Assembly: GCA_947501265.1 (NCBI GenBank)
Contig: CANMVY010000005.1
Location: forward strand, 62,001-126,000
Reading direction: 5' to 3'
DNA length: 64,000 bases
From: Bacteroidota bacterium
GTDB lineage: Bacteria > Bacteroidota > Bacteroidia > UBA7662 > CANHCV01
The position numbers and the translations under genes were made by a program. Under the pieces are notes generated by a model. The model ran no database searches, was not told where the DNA came from, and was given only the letters and a program-made list of their open reading frames with translations. This document shows, piece by piece, positions 51,619-60,357 of the stretch (the first letter of the stretch is position 1; each line of letters begins with the position of its first letter).

Positions 51619-53019
51619 ATGCAAGACCGCCAACATACCATCGCTCAATCGTGCTCCATTTCTGGAAGTGGCCTACACACCGGAGTTTCTACCACATTAA
51701 CCTTTCATCCTGCCCCTGAAAATCACGGAATTGTATTTTGGAGAAGCGACCTCGGTCCAAATTCAAAAATCCCCGCTGACGCGGATTTAGTGGTTGATGT
51801 TTCCCGAGGAACAACCTTGGAACTGAATGGCACTCGAGTTCAAACGGTCGAACACGTGCTGGCAGCTTTGGTAGGTTTACAAATCGATAATGTGCTTTTG
51901 GAGATTAACGCGGTTGAAATGCCGATCATGGATGGAAGTTCTCTTCCCTTCGTTGAAATCCTTGAGAAAGCTGGAATTGCGACCCAAAATCAGTACCGCG
52001 AATATTTAGAGATTAAAGAAGACATTCGTTTCTACGATAAGATTAAGGATGTTGAAATGATGGTGATCCCCCACGATAATTATCGCATTACGGCCATGAT
52101 CGATTACAAATCGCCCGTTTTGGGAAGCCAGCATGCCGTATTGAATCACATCGAAAATTTCAAAACAGAGGTTGCCGCAAGTCGTACGTTCTGTTTTCTC
52201 CATGAATTGGAAATGTTGTTGGAAAACGGGTTGATCAAGGGCGGCGATTTGAACAACGCCATTGTGGTGGTGGATCGTGCAATTGGAGAGGAAGAATTGG
52301 CTCGTTTGGCTACACTATTCCAGAAAGAAACGGTGAGCGTTGCCAAAGAAGGAATTTTGAATAACGTTGAGCTGCGATTCATCAATGAACCGGCTCGACA
52401 TAAATTGTTGGATATGGTTGGAGATTTGGCGTTGGTTGGAATGCCCATCAAGGGACACATTCTCGCTTCCAAACCCGGACATGCGGCCAACGTTGAATTC
52501 GCGAAATTGTTGAAAAAGTACGCTAAAAAGCAAAAATCCTCCACAACCTACATTCAATACAGCCCCAATCAAAAACCAAAATTTGATATTTTGGAAATTT
52601 TGGAAACCTTACCGCATCGCTATCCATTCGTAATGGTGGATAAAATCATGGAAATGAGCGATACGCATGTGGTAGGAATTAAGAATGTGACCTTCAATGA
52701 AAACTACTTCATGGGGCATTTTCCTGCCAATCCGGTTATGCCGGGCGTGCTTCAAATCGAAGCCATGGCCCAAGTGGGCGGGATTTTATGTTTGCACGCC
52801 ATGGAAGGTAAGCCCAGCGATTATTGGACATACTTCCTGAAAATAGAAAACTGCAAATTCAAAGACAAAGTGGTTCCCGGCGATACGCTCACGTTGCGGC
52901 TCGAGCTAACCGCTCCGATTCGCCGAGGCATCTGCCAAATGAAGGGGGTTGCCATGGTGGGAGAACGAATCGTTTCTGAAGCAGAATTGATGGCCCAGCT
53001 TGTAAAAAAACAGCCATGA
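51619..53019 (+). CDS. lpxC-fabZ: Bifunctional LpxC deacetylase / FabZ dehydratase fusion
   Basis: A 466-residue two-enzyme fusion characteristic of Bacteroidota. The LpxC part (about 1-310) deacetylates UDP-3-O-acyl-GlcNAc: zinc His79 in QTVEHVLAAL and the HKLLDMVGDLALVG segment with the other ligands. The FabZ part (about 325-466) dehydrates 3-hydroxyacyl-ACP: LPHRYPFVMVDKI with catalytic His, and NYFMGHFPANPVMPGVLQIE. Fusion joins consumption of hydroxyacyl chains by lipid A to their removal by fatty-acid synthesis. Overlaps lpxA by 4 bases. Confidence 0.97.
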   Translation: MQDRQHTIAQSCSISGSGLHTGVSTTLTFHPAPENHGIVFWRSDLGPNSKIPADADLVVDVSRGTTLELNGTRVQTVEHVLAALVGLQIDNVLLEINAVEMPIMDGSSLPFVEILEKAGIATQNQYREYLEIKEDIRFYDKIKDVEMMVIPHDNYRITAMIDYKSPVLGSQHAVLNHIENFKTEVAASRTFCFLHELEMLLENGLIKGGDLNNAIVVVDRAIGEEELARLATLFQKETVSVAKEGILNNVELRFINEPARHKLLDMVGDLALVGMPIKGHILASKPGHAANVEFAKLLKKYAKKQKSSTTYIQYSPNQKPKFDILEILETLPHRYPFVMVDKIMEMSDTHVVGIKNVTFNENYFMGHFPANPVMPGVLQIEAMAQVGGILCLHAMEGKPSDYWTYFLKIENCKFKDKVVPGDTLTLRLELTAPIRRGICQMKGVAMVGERIVSEAELMAQLVKKQP

Positions 53020-53813
53020 ACCAACCGCTAGCGTACGTACACCGAGAGGCAAAAATAGCCGATAACGTGGTAATTGACCCCTTTTCAACCATTTATAAAG
53101 ATGTTGAAATTGGTGAAGGAACATGGATTGGTTCCAATGTGACCATCATGGACGGTGCCCGAATCGGCAAAAATTGTAAGATTTTTCCGGGTTCCGTGAT
53201 TTCAGCACCTCCCCAAGATTTGAAGTACAACGGCGAAAAAACCGAAACCATTATTGGAAATAATACCGTAATTCGGGAATGCGTAACCATTAACCGAGGG
53301 ACCACCGATCAATGGAAAACGGTGATTGGTAGCCATTGCTTATTGATGGCTTATGTTCACGTAGCCCACGATTGTATTTTGGGTGATTACATCATCTTGG
53401 CCAATTCCGTTCAACTGGCCGGCCACATTGAAATTGAAGATTATGCCATTGTAGGTGGCATTTCAGCCGTGCATCAATTCGTGAAGATCGGTCGACATAG
53501 CATGGTTTCCGGCGGCTCCTTGGTGCGTAAAGATATTCCTCCCTTCTGCAAAGCCGGAAGAGAACCCTTGAGTTACATTGGCGTTAACAGCATTGGTCTC
53601 AAACGAAGGGGATATACCAACGAGCAAGTTCAAAACATTCAAGACGTTTATCGCGAATTATTTCTAAAAGCTCGCCCCTTCAACAAAGCATTGGCCTACA
53701 TCGAATCCAACATCAATGTAACCGATGAAAGAGACGAGATTGTAACCTTTGTGAGGGAAAGCAAACGAGGTGTAATGAAAGGTTACAACGCGAAGAGTCA
53801 GAACGGCGAATGA
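53016..53813 (+). CDS. lpxA: UDP-N-acetylglucosamine O-acyltransferase
   Basis: First enzyme of lipid A synthesis; transfers a 3-hydroxyacyl chain from ACP to UDP-GlcNAc. It has 265 residues, a trimeric beta-helix with hexapeptide repeats (IGEGTWIGSNVTIM and on), catalytic His in LMAYVHVAHDCILGD, and family segments INRGTTD, GGISAVHQFVKIG and KAGREPLSYIGVN. ATGA overlaps at both ends couple it to lpxC-fabZ and to the ABC ATPase. Confidence 0.97.
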   Translation: MNQPLAYVHREAKIADNVVIDPFSTIYKDVEIGEGTWIGSNVTIMDGARIGKNCKIFPGSVISAPPQDLKYNGEKTETIIGNNTVIRECVTINRGTTDQWKTVIGSHCLLMAYVHVAHDCILGDYIILANSVQLAGHIEIEDYAIVGGISAVHQFVKIGRHSMVSGGSLVRKDIPPFCKAGREPLSYIGVNSIGLKRRGYTNEQVQNIQDVYRELFLKARPFNKALAYIESNINVTDERDEIVTFVRESKRGVMKGYNAKSQNGE

Positions 53814-54424
53814 AGATCGTTTTCGAAAATGTAGGACGGAGGTACCACTACGATTGGATTTTTCGAAAAATCAGTTTTGTTTTTGAATCGGGGAAATCCT
53901 ATGCGATTACCGGCCGAAACGGTTCCGGAAAATCGACGTTATTGCAAGTTGCGGCCGGTTTGCTAAGCCCTTCTGAGGGCAAAGTAACCCACGAGAATCC
54001 AAACCCAACCGAGGACGACAAATGGTATCAGCATTTGGTTTGGTGCGCTCCAGGATTGGATTTGGTGGAGGATTTTACTGTTCAAGAGGCGCTAAATTGG
54101 CATTTTTCCATCAAACCAATTATTGCTGGAACCACCGTTGAGGGGATTCTAAAAGAATTGGGACTGTGGGATTCGCGAAATAAATTTTTACACCAATTAA
54201 GTTCGGGAATGCGGCAACGGATCAAGTTGGCCACGGTGGTTTTCGCCGATGTTCCCGTGTGGTTGCTCGATGAGCCTTGTACCAATTTGGACGCGGCAGG
54301 AATTGCTTGGTACCGCCTCGTTTGCGCTCAAAACAGCAAAAATCGTTTGGTGTTGATTGCTTCCAACGATCCACAAGAGTATGATTTTGTCGCCGAAATT
54401 TTTGATGTTACGCCGTACAAATAA
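53810..54424 (+). CDS. ABC transporter ATP-binding protein without a partner permease
   Basis: A 204-residue nucleotide-binding domain: Walker A GRNGSGKSTLL, signature LSSGMRQRIKLA, Walker B VWLLDEPCTNLD. The H-loop histidine is replaced (LIASNDPQEYDF), which should weaken hydrolysis or reflect an atypical ATPase. No membrane protein is adjacent; the start overlaps the lpxA stop by 4 bases, so it is made with lipid A enzymes. It could serve an envelope-lipid exporter or a non-transport role; neither can be chosen from sequence. Confidence 0.88.
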   Translation: MKIVFENVGRRYHYDWIFRKISFVFESGKSYAITGRNGSGKSTLLQVAAGLLSPSEGKVTHENPNPTEDDKWYQHLVWCAPGLDLVEDFTVQEALNWHFSIKPIIAGTTVEGILKELGLWDSRNKFLHQLSSGMRQRIKLATVVFADVPVWLLDEPCTNLDAAGIAWYRLVCAQNSKNRLVLIASNDPQEYDFVAEIFDVTPYK

Positions 54425-54439
54425 AAACTTTCCTTTGAA

Positions 54440-54447
54440 TATCTTTG
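54440..54447 (+). promoter_or_regulatory. -7 box for a leaderless transcript of the third glycosyltransferase
   Basis: TATCTTTG matches TAnnTTTG and ends 4 bases before the GTG at 54452. Confidence 0.45.
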
Positions 54448-54451
54448 AAGG

Positions 54452-55633
54452 GTGAAACACATCCTTTTTTTAGAATATTCTTTTCCCTCTCAAACCCCAT
54501 TTTTGAGGTACAAATTCCAAACGTTATCCAAGGAGTTTTCCATTTCCTTTGCTTCCAAGCAGGGAAAAAAGGGCCGTCAAGAATATCAAAAAAAGTTCGG
54601 CCCGGCCTCGCTCATCAGCCTTGAAAATCCGGGGAAAAGACCGCTTGAATTTGCATTTGTTTTCTTGTTTTTCTGCTTCACTCGGCCGGCGTCCATGATT
54701 CGTTTTTTTCGTTTTTGTGTCCGAAAAAAAGGATCGAAGAACGGCTTAAAGTGGTTTCTGCAATGTTTTCCCTTGGTACAAAAAAAATGGGAGTTGATGC
54801 ACTTCGAATTTGGAACCATTGCTCAGGAATTGATTTTTATTGCTGATTTCTTCAAAGCGAAGGTCATTACCTCATTTCGAGGGTACGACATTGCTTACGT
54901 AGGCCTTCATCAACCCCATTTTTACGATGAAGTTTGGAAAAAAGCAACCACGGTTCATTTCCTGGGAGAAGATTTATTGAACAAGGGAATTCAACGGGGA
55001 TTCCCGAAAGAACATCCGTATTTTTTAGCGTCTCCTGCTATTTTTATCGATCAATTCCCATGGAAGAAAAGGCAGCTGCCCCAAAATGGACCAGTTCACT
55101 TGGTTTCGGTGGGAAGATTAACCTGGAAAAAAGGATACATGATTGGCCTAATGGCCATCAAGAAATTGGTTGAGCAAGGAATCGATGTGAAGTACCACAT
55201 TGTTGGTGCTGGAGAAGAGGAACAGGCCATTCGGTTTCACATCCACGATTTAGGATTGCAAGAAATCGTTCAATTGCACGGAAGAAAATCTCCACAAGAA
55301 GTTGCTCAAATTTTGAATGATGCACACCTGTTTTTCCACCCTGCCATTTCTGAAGGATTTTGCAACGCTGTGGTAGAAGCGCAGTCGGTGGGTTTACCGG
55401 TAGTTTGCTCCGATGCCGAAGGCTTATCTGAAAACATTGAGAATGGAACAACAGGGCTTCTTTTTCAGCGAAGAAATGCCGATGAGGCCGCTGAAAAAAT
55501 TCTTCAAATTATTCAAAATCCCACCCTTTACCAGTCCATGAATGAAGCCGGCCCCGAACGAGTTGCCCAACATTTTGATATTCATAAACAAGTGGCTACT
55601 TTTTCAGACGTTTATCGAAAAATGTTAGCTTAA
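54452..55633 (+). CDS. GT4-type glycosyltransferase
   Basis: A 393-residue GT-B enzyme. N-terminal strand HILFLEYSFPSQTPFLR, acceptor-domain VITSFRGYDIAYVGL, donor-domain LVSVGRLTWKKGYMIGLMA and PAISEGFCNAVVEAQSVGLP (E-x7-E). It is a more distant relative of the pair at 30047-32391, sharing the S-x-RG element. Start is GTG at 54452; no ATG precedes the first strand. It sits 27 bases after the ABC ATPase with a possible promoter of its own. Likely a cytoplasmic enzyme of surface-glycan or lipopolysaccharide synthesis. Confidence 0.88.
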   Translation: MKHILFLEYSFPSQTPFLRYKFQTLSKEFSISFASKQGKKGRQEYQKKFGPASLISLENPGKRPLEFAFVFLFFCFTRPASMIRFFRFCVRKKGSKNGLKWFLQCFPLVQKKWELMHFEFGTIAQELIFIADFFKAKVITSFRGYDIAYVGLHQPHFYDEVWKKATTVHFLGEDLLNKGIQRGFPKEHPYFLASPAIFIDQFPWKKRQLPQNGPVHLVSVGRLTWKKGYMIGLMAIKKLVEQGIDVKYHIVGAGEEEQAIRFHIHDLGLQEIVQLHGRKSPQEVAQILNDAHLFFHPAISEGFCNAVVEAQSVGLPVVCSDAEGLSENIENGTTGLLFQRRNADEAAEKILQIIQNPTLYQSMNEAGPERVAQHFDIHKQVATFSDVYRKMLA

Positions 55634-55709
55634 CATTTCATTTGGCTAATTTTCTTTAACAAACTCCATCAAGGGGAAAAGTCTGCTTTTTTTTTCTCAT
55701 TTTCGAGAC

Positions 55710-56732
55710 ATGCTAAAAATTGGTTTCCTTCTTTTTGCCTTGCTCGTTTCCTTTTCTGGTTTAGCCATCGGAAAAAAAGGAAATGGAATGGATTCGATTC
55801 GAGTTCTTGCAAAACCCATCGCCGTTGCCGATGAATCGGCTTCTCGCATGCATAAAGTGAGTTTTACCGATCCCAAAACAGGAAAAAATCACACCATTTT
55901 GGTCGATTCTGGAATGTTTGAATTGGGTTGGGACCGACTTCCCCAGGTTAATTTTTGGAAAAGTTTGATGTGCATCAAAGCCGATTCCAGTTTGATTTCC
56001 GTTCAAGGTTCAAGAGAGATTTTGCAGTGCGTTCCAACCCGTCAGTGGAATTCAAAACCTACCTTGGAACGTGAATATTTGAGGGATTCCCTCAAACGAA
56101 ATTTAGGATTTTCTCCCGAAACCCGCATTTTACAAACCGAAGGCCGCTCTGGTTACTACCTTGTTGATGAAGTATTGGACCACATCACCAAAAGCATTGA
56201 GGTATTCGAGGAAAATGGCGTGGATCCGTTTTACGCACAAGCCATTTTATTGATCGAAAGTCCAGGCCGTTTATCAGGAAGAAGTCCTGTTGGTGCTTAC
56301 GGCCCCTTCCAATTGATGCCCTACGTTGGTAAACAATACGGACTTCGAGTTGGGGGTGCCAACGACGAGCGCGCTGACTTGGAACGTTCTGCCTACGCAG
56401 CATCCATGCTCATCAAGAAAATTTGCGTGCCGATGACCGAAAAGATGCTTCAAAATCGGATGATTTGCTATTCCACCGATGAACTTTGGTTCAAAATGTT
56501 GGTGATGCATACCTACCATGCTGGAGCTGGAAACGTGATGGCGGCCCTCAACCAACTTCAACCCAAAGAGGGAGGAATGGAATTGATTCAACAATTGTGG
56601 CGAACCGAAGCCGGTGGTTTCCGGAATGCATCACAGAATTATTCCCAAATCGCCATGGCCGCCAACATCCGTTTGGCCGAAGAAATTCGAAAAAAATTGG
56701 GAATTGTAGCTATTCCTGCTGCGGGTCTCTAA
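55710..56732 (+). CDS. Exported lytic transglycosylase
   Basis: A 340-residue protein with a signal peptide (IGFLLFALLVSFSGLAIG). The SLT domain occupies about 165-330: catalytic Glu in AILLIESPGRLSGRSPVGAY, then GPFQLMPYVGKQYGL and YHAGAGNVMAAL, in the order of family 1-type lytic transglycosylases. It cleaves peptidoglycan glycan strands to 1,6-anhydro ends. The N-terminal 150 residues match nothing I know. Its 3' end overlaps the convergent MFS gene by 23 bases. Confidence 0.9.
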   Translation: MLKIGFLLFALLVSFSGLAIGKKGNGMDSIRVLAKPIAVADESASRMHKVSFTDPKTGKNHTILVDSGMFELGWDRLPQVNFWKSLMCIKADSSLISVQGSREILQCVPTRQWNSKPTLEREYLRDSLKRNLGFSPETRILQTEGRSGYYLVDEVLDHITKSIEVFEENGVDPFYAQAILLIESPGRLSGRSPVGAYGPFQLMPYVGKQYGLRVGGANDERADLERSAYAASMLIKKICVPMTEKMLQNRMICYSTDELWFKMLVMHTYHAGAGNVMAALNQLQPKEGGMELIQQLWRTEAGGFRNASQNYSQIAMAANIRLAEEIRKKLGIVAIPAAGL

Positions 56733-57984
56733 GGCTTAATGCCCTCAATGCAGGAGCCTTCCAAGCAATCATTCCAACAATTATAATGGTCATGCTCCCT
56801 CCAAACAACAACGAGGGAACCAATCCCATGGACTGTGCCGCTAAACCCGATTCAAAGGCGCCGATTTCGTTGCTGCTGCCAATGAACATGCTGCTCACGG
56901 CGCTAACTCTTCCACGCATCTCATCAGGAGTATAAAGTTGGGTGATGGTATTTCGAATGACTACGCTGATCGAATCCAAAACACCGCTGAAGAACAAGAA
57001 GAAGAATGCTACCCAAAAATGGGTACTTAAGCCAAACCCAATCATGCAGATTCCAAATCCGAAAACTGCCCAAAGCAGGTTTTTTCCAGCATTTTTCATC
57101 GGTTTTCGGAAAGCCAGTATCATCGCCATTCCAGCGGAACCGATGGCCGGAGCGGCGCGCAACCAACCCAATTGAATGGCACCGGCCTTCAAAACTTCAT
57201 CGGCAAAAACGGGTAAAATAGCTACCGCTCCACCAAACAAAACCGCAAATAAATCCAAACTGAAAGCACTTAAAAGCACTTTGTGTTGGAAAACGTATTT
57301 CAGTCCAGACGTTAATCGATCCCAAATCTTTTCTTGTTGGATTTCCGATTTTACGTGGGGAATGGGAATTCTCGAAAAAGCTAAAAACCCAATAAACAAG
57401 AAGGCCAATACTACGCCATAGCACCATTCGAAAGCAAATTCTGAACGACTGCTGAGGAAACTGTAAAACAAGCCGCCTGCTGCGGGACCGGTAATCATTC
57501 CCATTTGCCAAATGGTACTGCTCCAACTTACCGCATTGCTCATCTTTTCTTTGGGGATTAAACTGCCCAAGGAAGCAAAAGAAGCCGCCGCCATAAAACT
57601 TCTTCCAAATCCTACTCCAAACAAGGCGGCGAAAATAAATGCTGAAAAGGAAAGATCCCTTCCCAACCAAAATCCAATCAGCAGACCTAAAACAGACAAT
57701 TGAATGAAAATCATGGCGCCCAATGCCACTTTTTTGCGAGCATATTTGTCAGCAATGTGGCCGGCATACAAAGCCATGCCGATGCTGGGAATGGCTTCAA
57801 CTAAACCGGCATAACCGAGTTGCATTTTGCTGTGGGTCATGGCCCAAATTTGCCATCCAGCAATCGTGGCCAACATTTGTAACCCAAAGGTAAAAAAGAA
57901 ACGATAGGCCACGAACCACCGAAAAGCCCCGATTTCCAGGGCCTCAAACGGCCGGTGTGGAGTATTTATTTTTTCGGAATCCAT
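56710..57984 (-). CDS. MFS transporter, drug-export type
   Basis: A 424-residue major facilitator with about 12 helices. The loop 2-3 signature is YAGHIADKYARKKV and the MFS_3/enterobactin-exporter-like signature includes FGRSFMAAASFASLGSLIP and TITQLYTPDEMRGRVSAVSS. This is the EntS/MFS_3 type, usually an exporter of small molecules. ATG at 57984 gives the usual short N-terminus; upstream reading would run through the adenosyltransferase. It overlaps that gene by 19 bases. Substrate unknown. Confidence 0.9.
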   Translation of the reverse strand: MDSEKINTPHRPFEALEIGAFRWFVAYRFFFTFGLQMLATIAGWQIWAMTHSKMQLGYAGLVEAIPSIGMALYAGHIADKYARKKVALGAMIFIQLSVLGLLIGFWLGRDLSFSAFIFAALFGVGFGRSFMAAASFASLGSLIPKEKMSNAVSWSSTIWQMGMITGPAAGGLFYSFLSSRSEFAFEWCYGVVLAFLFIGFLAFSRIPIPHVKSEIQQEKIWDRLTSGLKYVFQHKVLLSAFSLDLFAVLFGGAVAILPVFADEVLKAGAIQLGWLRAAPAIGSAGMAMILAFRKPMKNAGKNLLWAVFGFGICMIGFGLSTHFWVAFFFLFFSGVLDSISVVIRNTITQLYTPDEMRGRVSAVSSMFIGSSNEIGAFESGLAAQSMGLVPSLLFGGSMTIIIVGMIAWKAPALRALSLRDPQQE

Positions 57985-58511
57985 GGGGTTTCTTCCAATC
58001 CTTTTTGGTGGGTGAGGAAACGCGAATAAACGAACAAGTAATCGCTCAATCGATTGAGGAAGATTTGGAGGATGGGGGCCATGGGTTCGGCTTCGTTCAA
58101 GGCTACCAACAAGCGTTCGGCTCGGCGGCAAACGCAACGGGCAATGTGCGTATGTGCTTCCGCCGAATTGGAACCCGGCAAAATGAAATGACGCATGGGA
58201 GGAACCACTTCGTTCATCCGATCCATGGCATGTTCCAACCGCTCCACATCATCGTTTTCAATCGTTGGAAGTTGGAAATTTTTACCCGATTCCAATGCCA
58301 AATGACTTCCCATGGTGAAGAGACGATCCTGAATGAACAACAACAATGCTACCGATTCTTCCTCATCAGCTTCACTTCTCAATAAACCCATGTGGCTGTT
58401 CAACTCATCAACGGTTCCATAGGTTTCAATGCGCAAATCTGCTTTTGATACCCTACTTCCTCCTAACAAAGAAGTAGTCCCGGCATCTCCCGTTTTTGTG
58501 TAAATTTTCAT
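57966..58511 (-). CDS. Cob(I)alamin adenosyltransferase (PduO type)
   Basis: Transfers the adenosyl group of ATP to cobalamin, making coenzyme B12. It has 181 residues: ATP-binding KIYTKTGDAGTTSLLGG at the N-terminus, YGTVDELNSHMG, HFILPGSNSAEAHTHIARCV and CRRAERLLV, then LNRLSDYLFVYSR, the PduO signature. ATG at 58511 is fixed by the ATP motif. No cobalamin riboswitch is seen upstream. Divergent from grpE; overlaps the MFS gene. Confidence 0.95.
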   Translation of the reverse strand: MKIYTKTGDAGTTSLLGGSRVSKADLRIETYGTVDELNSHMGLLRSEADEEESVALLLFIQDRLFTMGSHLALESGKNFQLPTIENDDVERLEHAMDRMNEVVPPMRHFILPGSNSAEAHTHIARCVCRRAERLLVALNEAEPMAPILQIFLNRLSDYLFVYSRFLTHQKGLEETPWIPKK

Positions 58512-58557
58512 GCCCAAATTTCGAAAGAAATCCCCAATCTTTTTCCTCAAACTTAGG

Positions 58558-58570
58558 TGACATTTTGTCG
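58558..58570. promoter_or_regulatory. Inverted repeat upstream of the grpE sigma-54 promoter
   Basis: GACA (58559-58562) and TGTC (58566-58569) around TTT form a short palindrome ending 12 bases before the -24 element. Its position suggests an activator or repressor site for grpE-dnaJ. Confidence 0.35.
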
Positions 58571-58581
58571 GAATTTCGACC

Positions 58582-58598
58582 TTGGCAAATCCTTTGCA
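58582..58598 (+). promoter_or_regulatory. Sigma-54 type (-24/-12) promoter of grpE-dnaJ
   Basis: TTGGCAAATCCTTTGCA: GG at 58584-58585 and GC at 58596-58597 are exactly 10 bases apart, in the context TTGGCA and TTTGCA of the RpoN consensus. Predicted transcription start near 58609, 12 bases before the grpE ATG. Confidence 0.65.
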
Positions 58599-58620
58599 GT
58601 TTTTGGAAAAAAATTGGATT

Positions 58621-59190
58621 ATGAGCCAGTCAAACGAGCAAGAAAATCAACAACCCCAACCCGAAGAAAATATCGAAAATACCCTTCAAACCGAAGAAAA
58701 TACTACAAATACTCCGGATGAAAATCCAGAAGATGGAAAGGATGCATTGGCCGAACTTCAAACAAAGTTGGAAGAGGCCGAAAAGAAGGTTTTGTACTTG
58801 ATGGCCGATTTTCAGAATTTACGGCAGAAAGCGGCAAGAGAACGCATCGATCTTATTCAAACCGCATCGAAAGATTTGATCATTGATTTGCTTCCCGTTT
58901 TGGATAATTTTGAAATGGCTTTGGCCAGCATGGAAAAAGCTACCGATATTGAGGCTGTGAAAAAAGGAGTAGAGTTGATTCATCAGCAATACATTGGCAT
59001 TTTGAAATCAAAAGGATTAAAAGCCATTGACGCAAAAGGACAACCGTTCAATACGGATGAACACGAAGCCATTACTACTTTTCCAGCCCCATCGGAAGAA
59101 TTGAAAAATACCGTTTTTGATGAAATTTCGAAAGGGTACAAGTTAAACGATCAAATGATTCGCTACGCAAAAGTGGTGGTCGCCCAATAA
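58621..59190 (+). CDS. grpE: Nucleotide exchange factor GrpE
   Basis: Cochaperone that releases ADP from DnaK. It has 189 residues: an acidic, Gln/Asn-rich N-terminus (1-55), a long coiled coil (about 55-100, with LMADFQNLRQKAARER), and the C-terminal beta domain (HEAITTFPAPSEEL region, ending GYKLNDQMIRYAKVVVA). ATG at 58621 is preferred to the upstream in-frame start, which would lie within the promoter. dnaJ follows 3 bases later; dnaK is not in the window. Confidence 0.96.
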   Translation: MSQSNEQENQQPQPEENIENTLQTEENTTNTPDENPEDGKDALAELQTKLEEAEKKVLYLMADFQNLRQKAARERIDLIQTASKDLIIDLLPVLDNFEMALASMEKATDIEAVKKGVELIHQQYIGILKSKGLKAIDAKGQPFNTDEHEAITTFPAPSEELKNTVFDEISKGYKLNDQMIRYAKVVVAQ

Positions 59191-59193
59191 TCC

Positions 59194-60357
59194 ATGAGTA
59201 AACCCGATTTTTACGACGTTTTAGGCGTTTCAAAGTCGGCCACGGCCGAAGAAATCAAAAAAGCGTATCGCAAATTAGCGATTCAATACCACCCCGATAA
59301 AAATCCGGGTGACAAAGCTGCCGAAGATAAATTCAAAGAAGCAGCTGAAGCTTACGAGGTGTTAAGTGATGCCGATAAGCGAGCTAAATACGACCGTTTT
59401 GGCCATCAGGCCTTTGAAGGCGGCGGATTCGGCGGCGGCAGTGGCGGTTTTTCCATGGACGATATTTTCTCCAATTTTGGCGATGTCTTCGGTGATGCGT
59501 TCGGCGATTCAGGGTTTGGTTCTTTCTTTGGTGGCGGAGGTCAACGAAGAGGCGGTGCTCCCAAAGGAACGAACATCCGCATTAAAGTAAAAATGACCTT
59601 GGAAGAAATTTCCAAAGGCGTAGAGAAGAAGGTAAAAATTAAAAAATATGTGGCTTGTGCCACGTGCAGCGGTTCTGGAGCAAAGGATGGTACGTCTTAC
59701 TCTAGTTGCAAAACGTGCAATGGTACCGGAGCCGTTCGAAGAGTGCAAAATACTTTTTTAGGGCAAATTGCAACCCAAAGTACGTGTACTTCGTGCAACG
59801 GAGAAGGAAAAACGGTAACTGCAAAATGCGGAACCTGTTCCGGTGAAGGACGAGTTTACGAAGAAGAAACGATTTCCCTAAACATTCCCGCCGGTGTAGC
59901 AGATGGCATGCAGCTGAGCGTGGGAGGCCGCGGGAACGTGGGCCCTCGTGGAGGACGTGCCGGTGATTTGATCGTGGTCATTGAAGAAGAAAATCACGAA
60001 GAATTGAAGCGCGACGGACACGACCTGATTTACGATCTCACCATTACGTACAAAGATGCAGTTCTAGGGTCTTCCTTGGAAGTGCCAACCTTAGAGGGAA
60101 AAGTGAAAATAAAAATCGACGCAGGAACCCATGCTGGAAAAATTCTGCGATTGAAAGGCAAAGGACTTCCTGTTTTGAACGGATATGGACGCGGTGATCT
60201 ATTGATTTATACCAATATTTTTGTCCCATCCAAGGTGGGTGCAGAAGAAAAAGAAGTACTAGAAAAGATGGGTGGAATGCCCGGATTTTCCATGGAATCG
60301 GAAGGGAAACAAAAAGGATTTTTCGAACGAATGCGCGATTACTTCGGGAACTCTTAA
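59194..60357 (+). CDS. dnaJ: Molecular chaperone DnaJ
   Basis: Hsp40 partner of DnaK. It has 387 residues: J domain (5-70) with HPD in [15 protein letters not shown], a Gly/Phe-rich linker (75-120), four zinc-binding CxxCxGxG repeats ([32 protein letters not shown]), then the substrate-binding C-terminal domain. It ends 4 bases inside the convergent gpsA gene. Cotranscribed with grpE. Confidence 0.97.
   Translation: MSKPDFYDVLGVSKSATAEEIKKAYRKLAIQYHPDKNPGDKAAEDKFKEAAEAYEVLSDADKRAKYDRFGHQAFEGGGFGGGSGGFSMDDIFSNFGDVFGDAFGDSGFGSFFGGGGQRRGGAPKGTNIRIKVKMTLEEISKGVEKKVKIKKYVACATCSGSGAKDGTSYSSCKTCNGTGAVRRVQNTFLGQIATQSTCTSCNGEGKTVTAKCGTCSGEGRVYEEETISLNIPAGVADGMQLSVGGRGNVGPRGGRAGDLIVVIEEENHEELKRDGHDLIYDLTITYKDAVLGSSLEVPTLEGKVKIKIDAGTHAGKILRLKGKGLPVLNGYGRGDLLIYTNIFVPSKVGAEEKEVLEKMGGMPGFSMESEGKQKGFFERMRDYFGNS

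Noticed and set aside
58512-58557. Cobalamin riboswitch expected before the adenosyltransferase gene
   Set aside because: The stretch is too short and carries none of the conserved B12-box bases.
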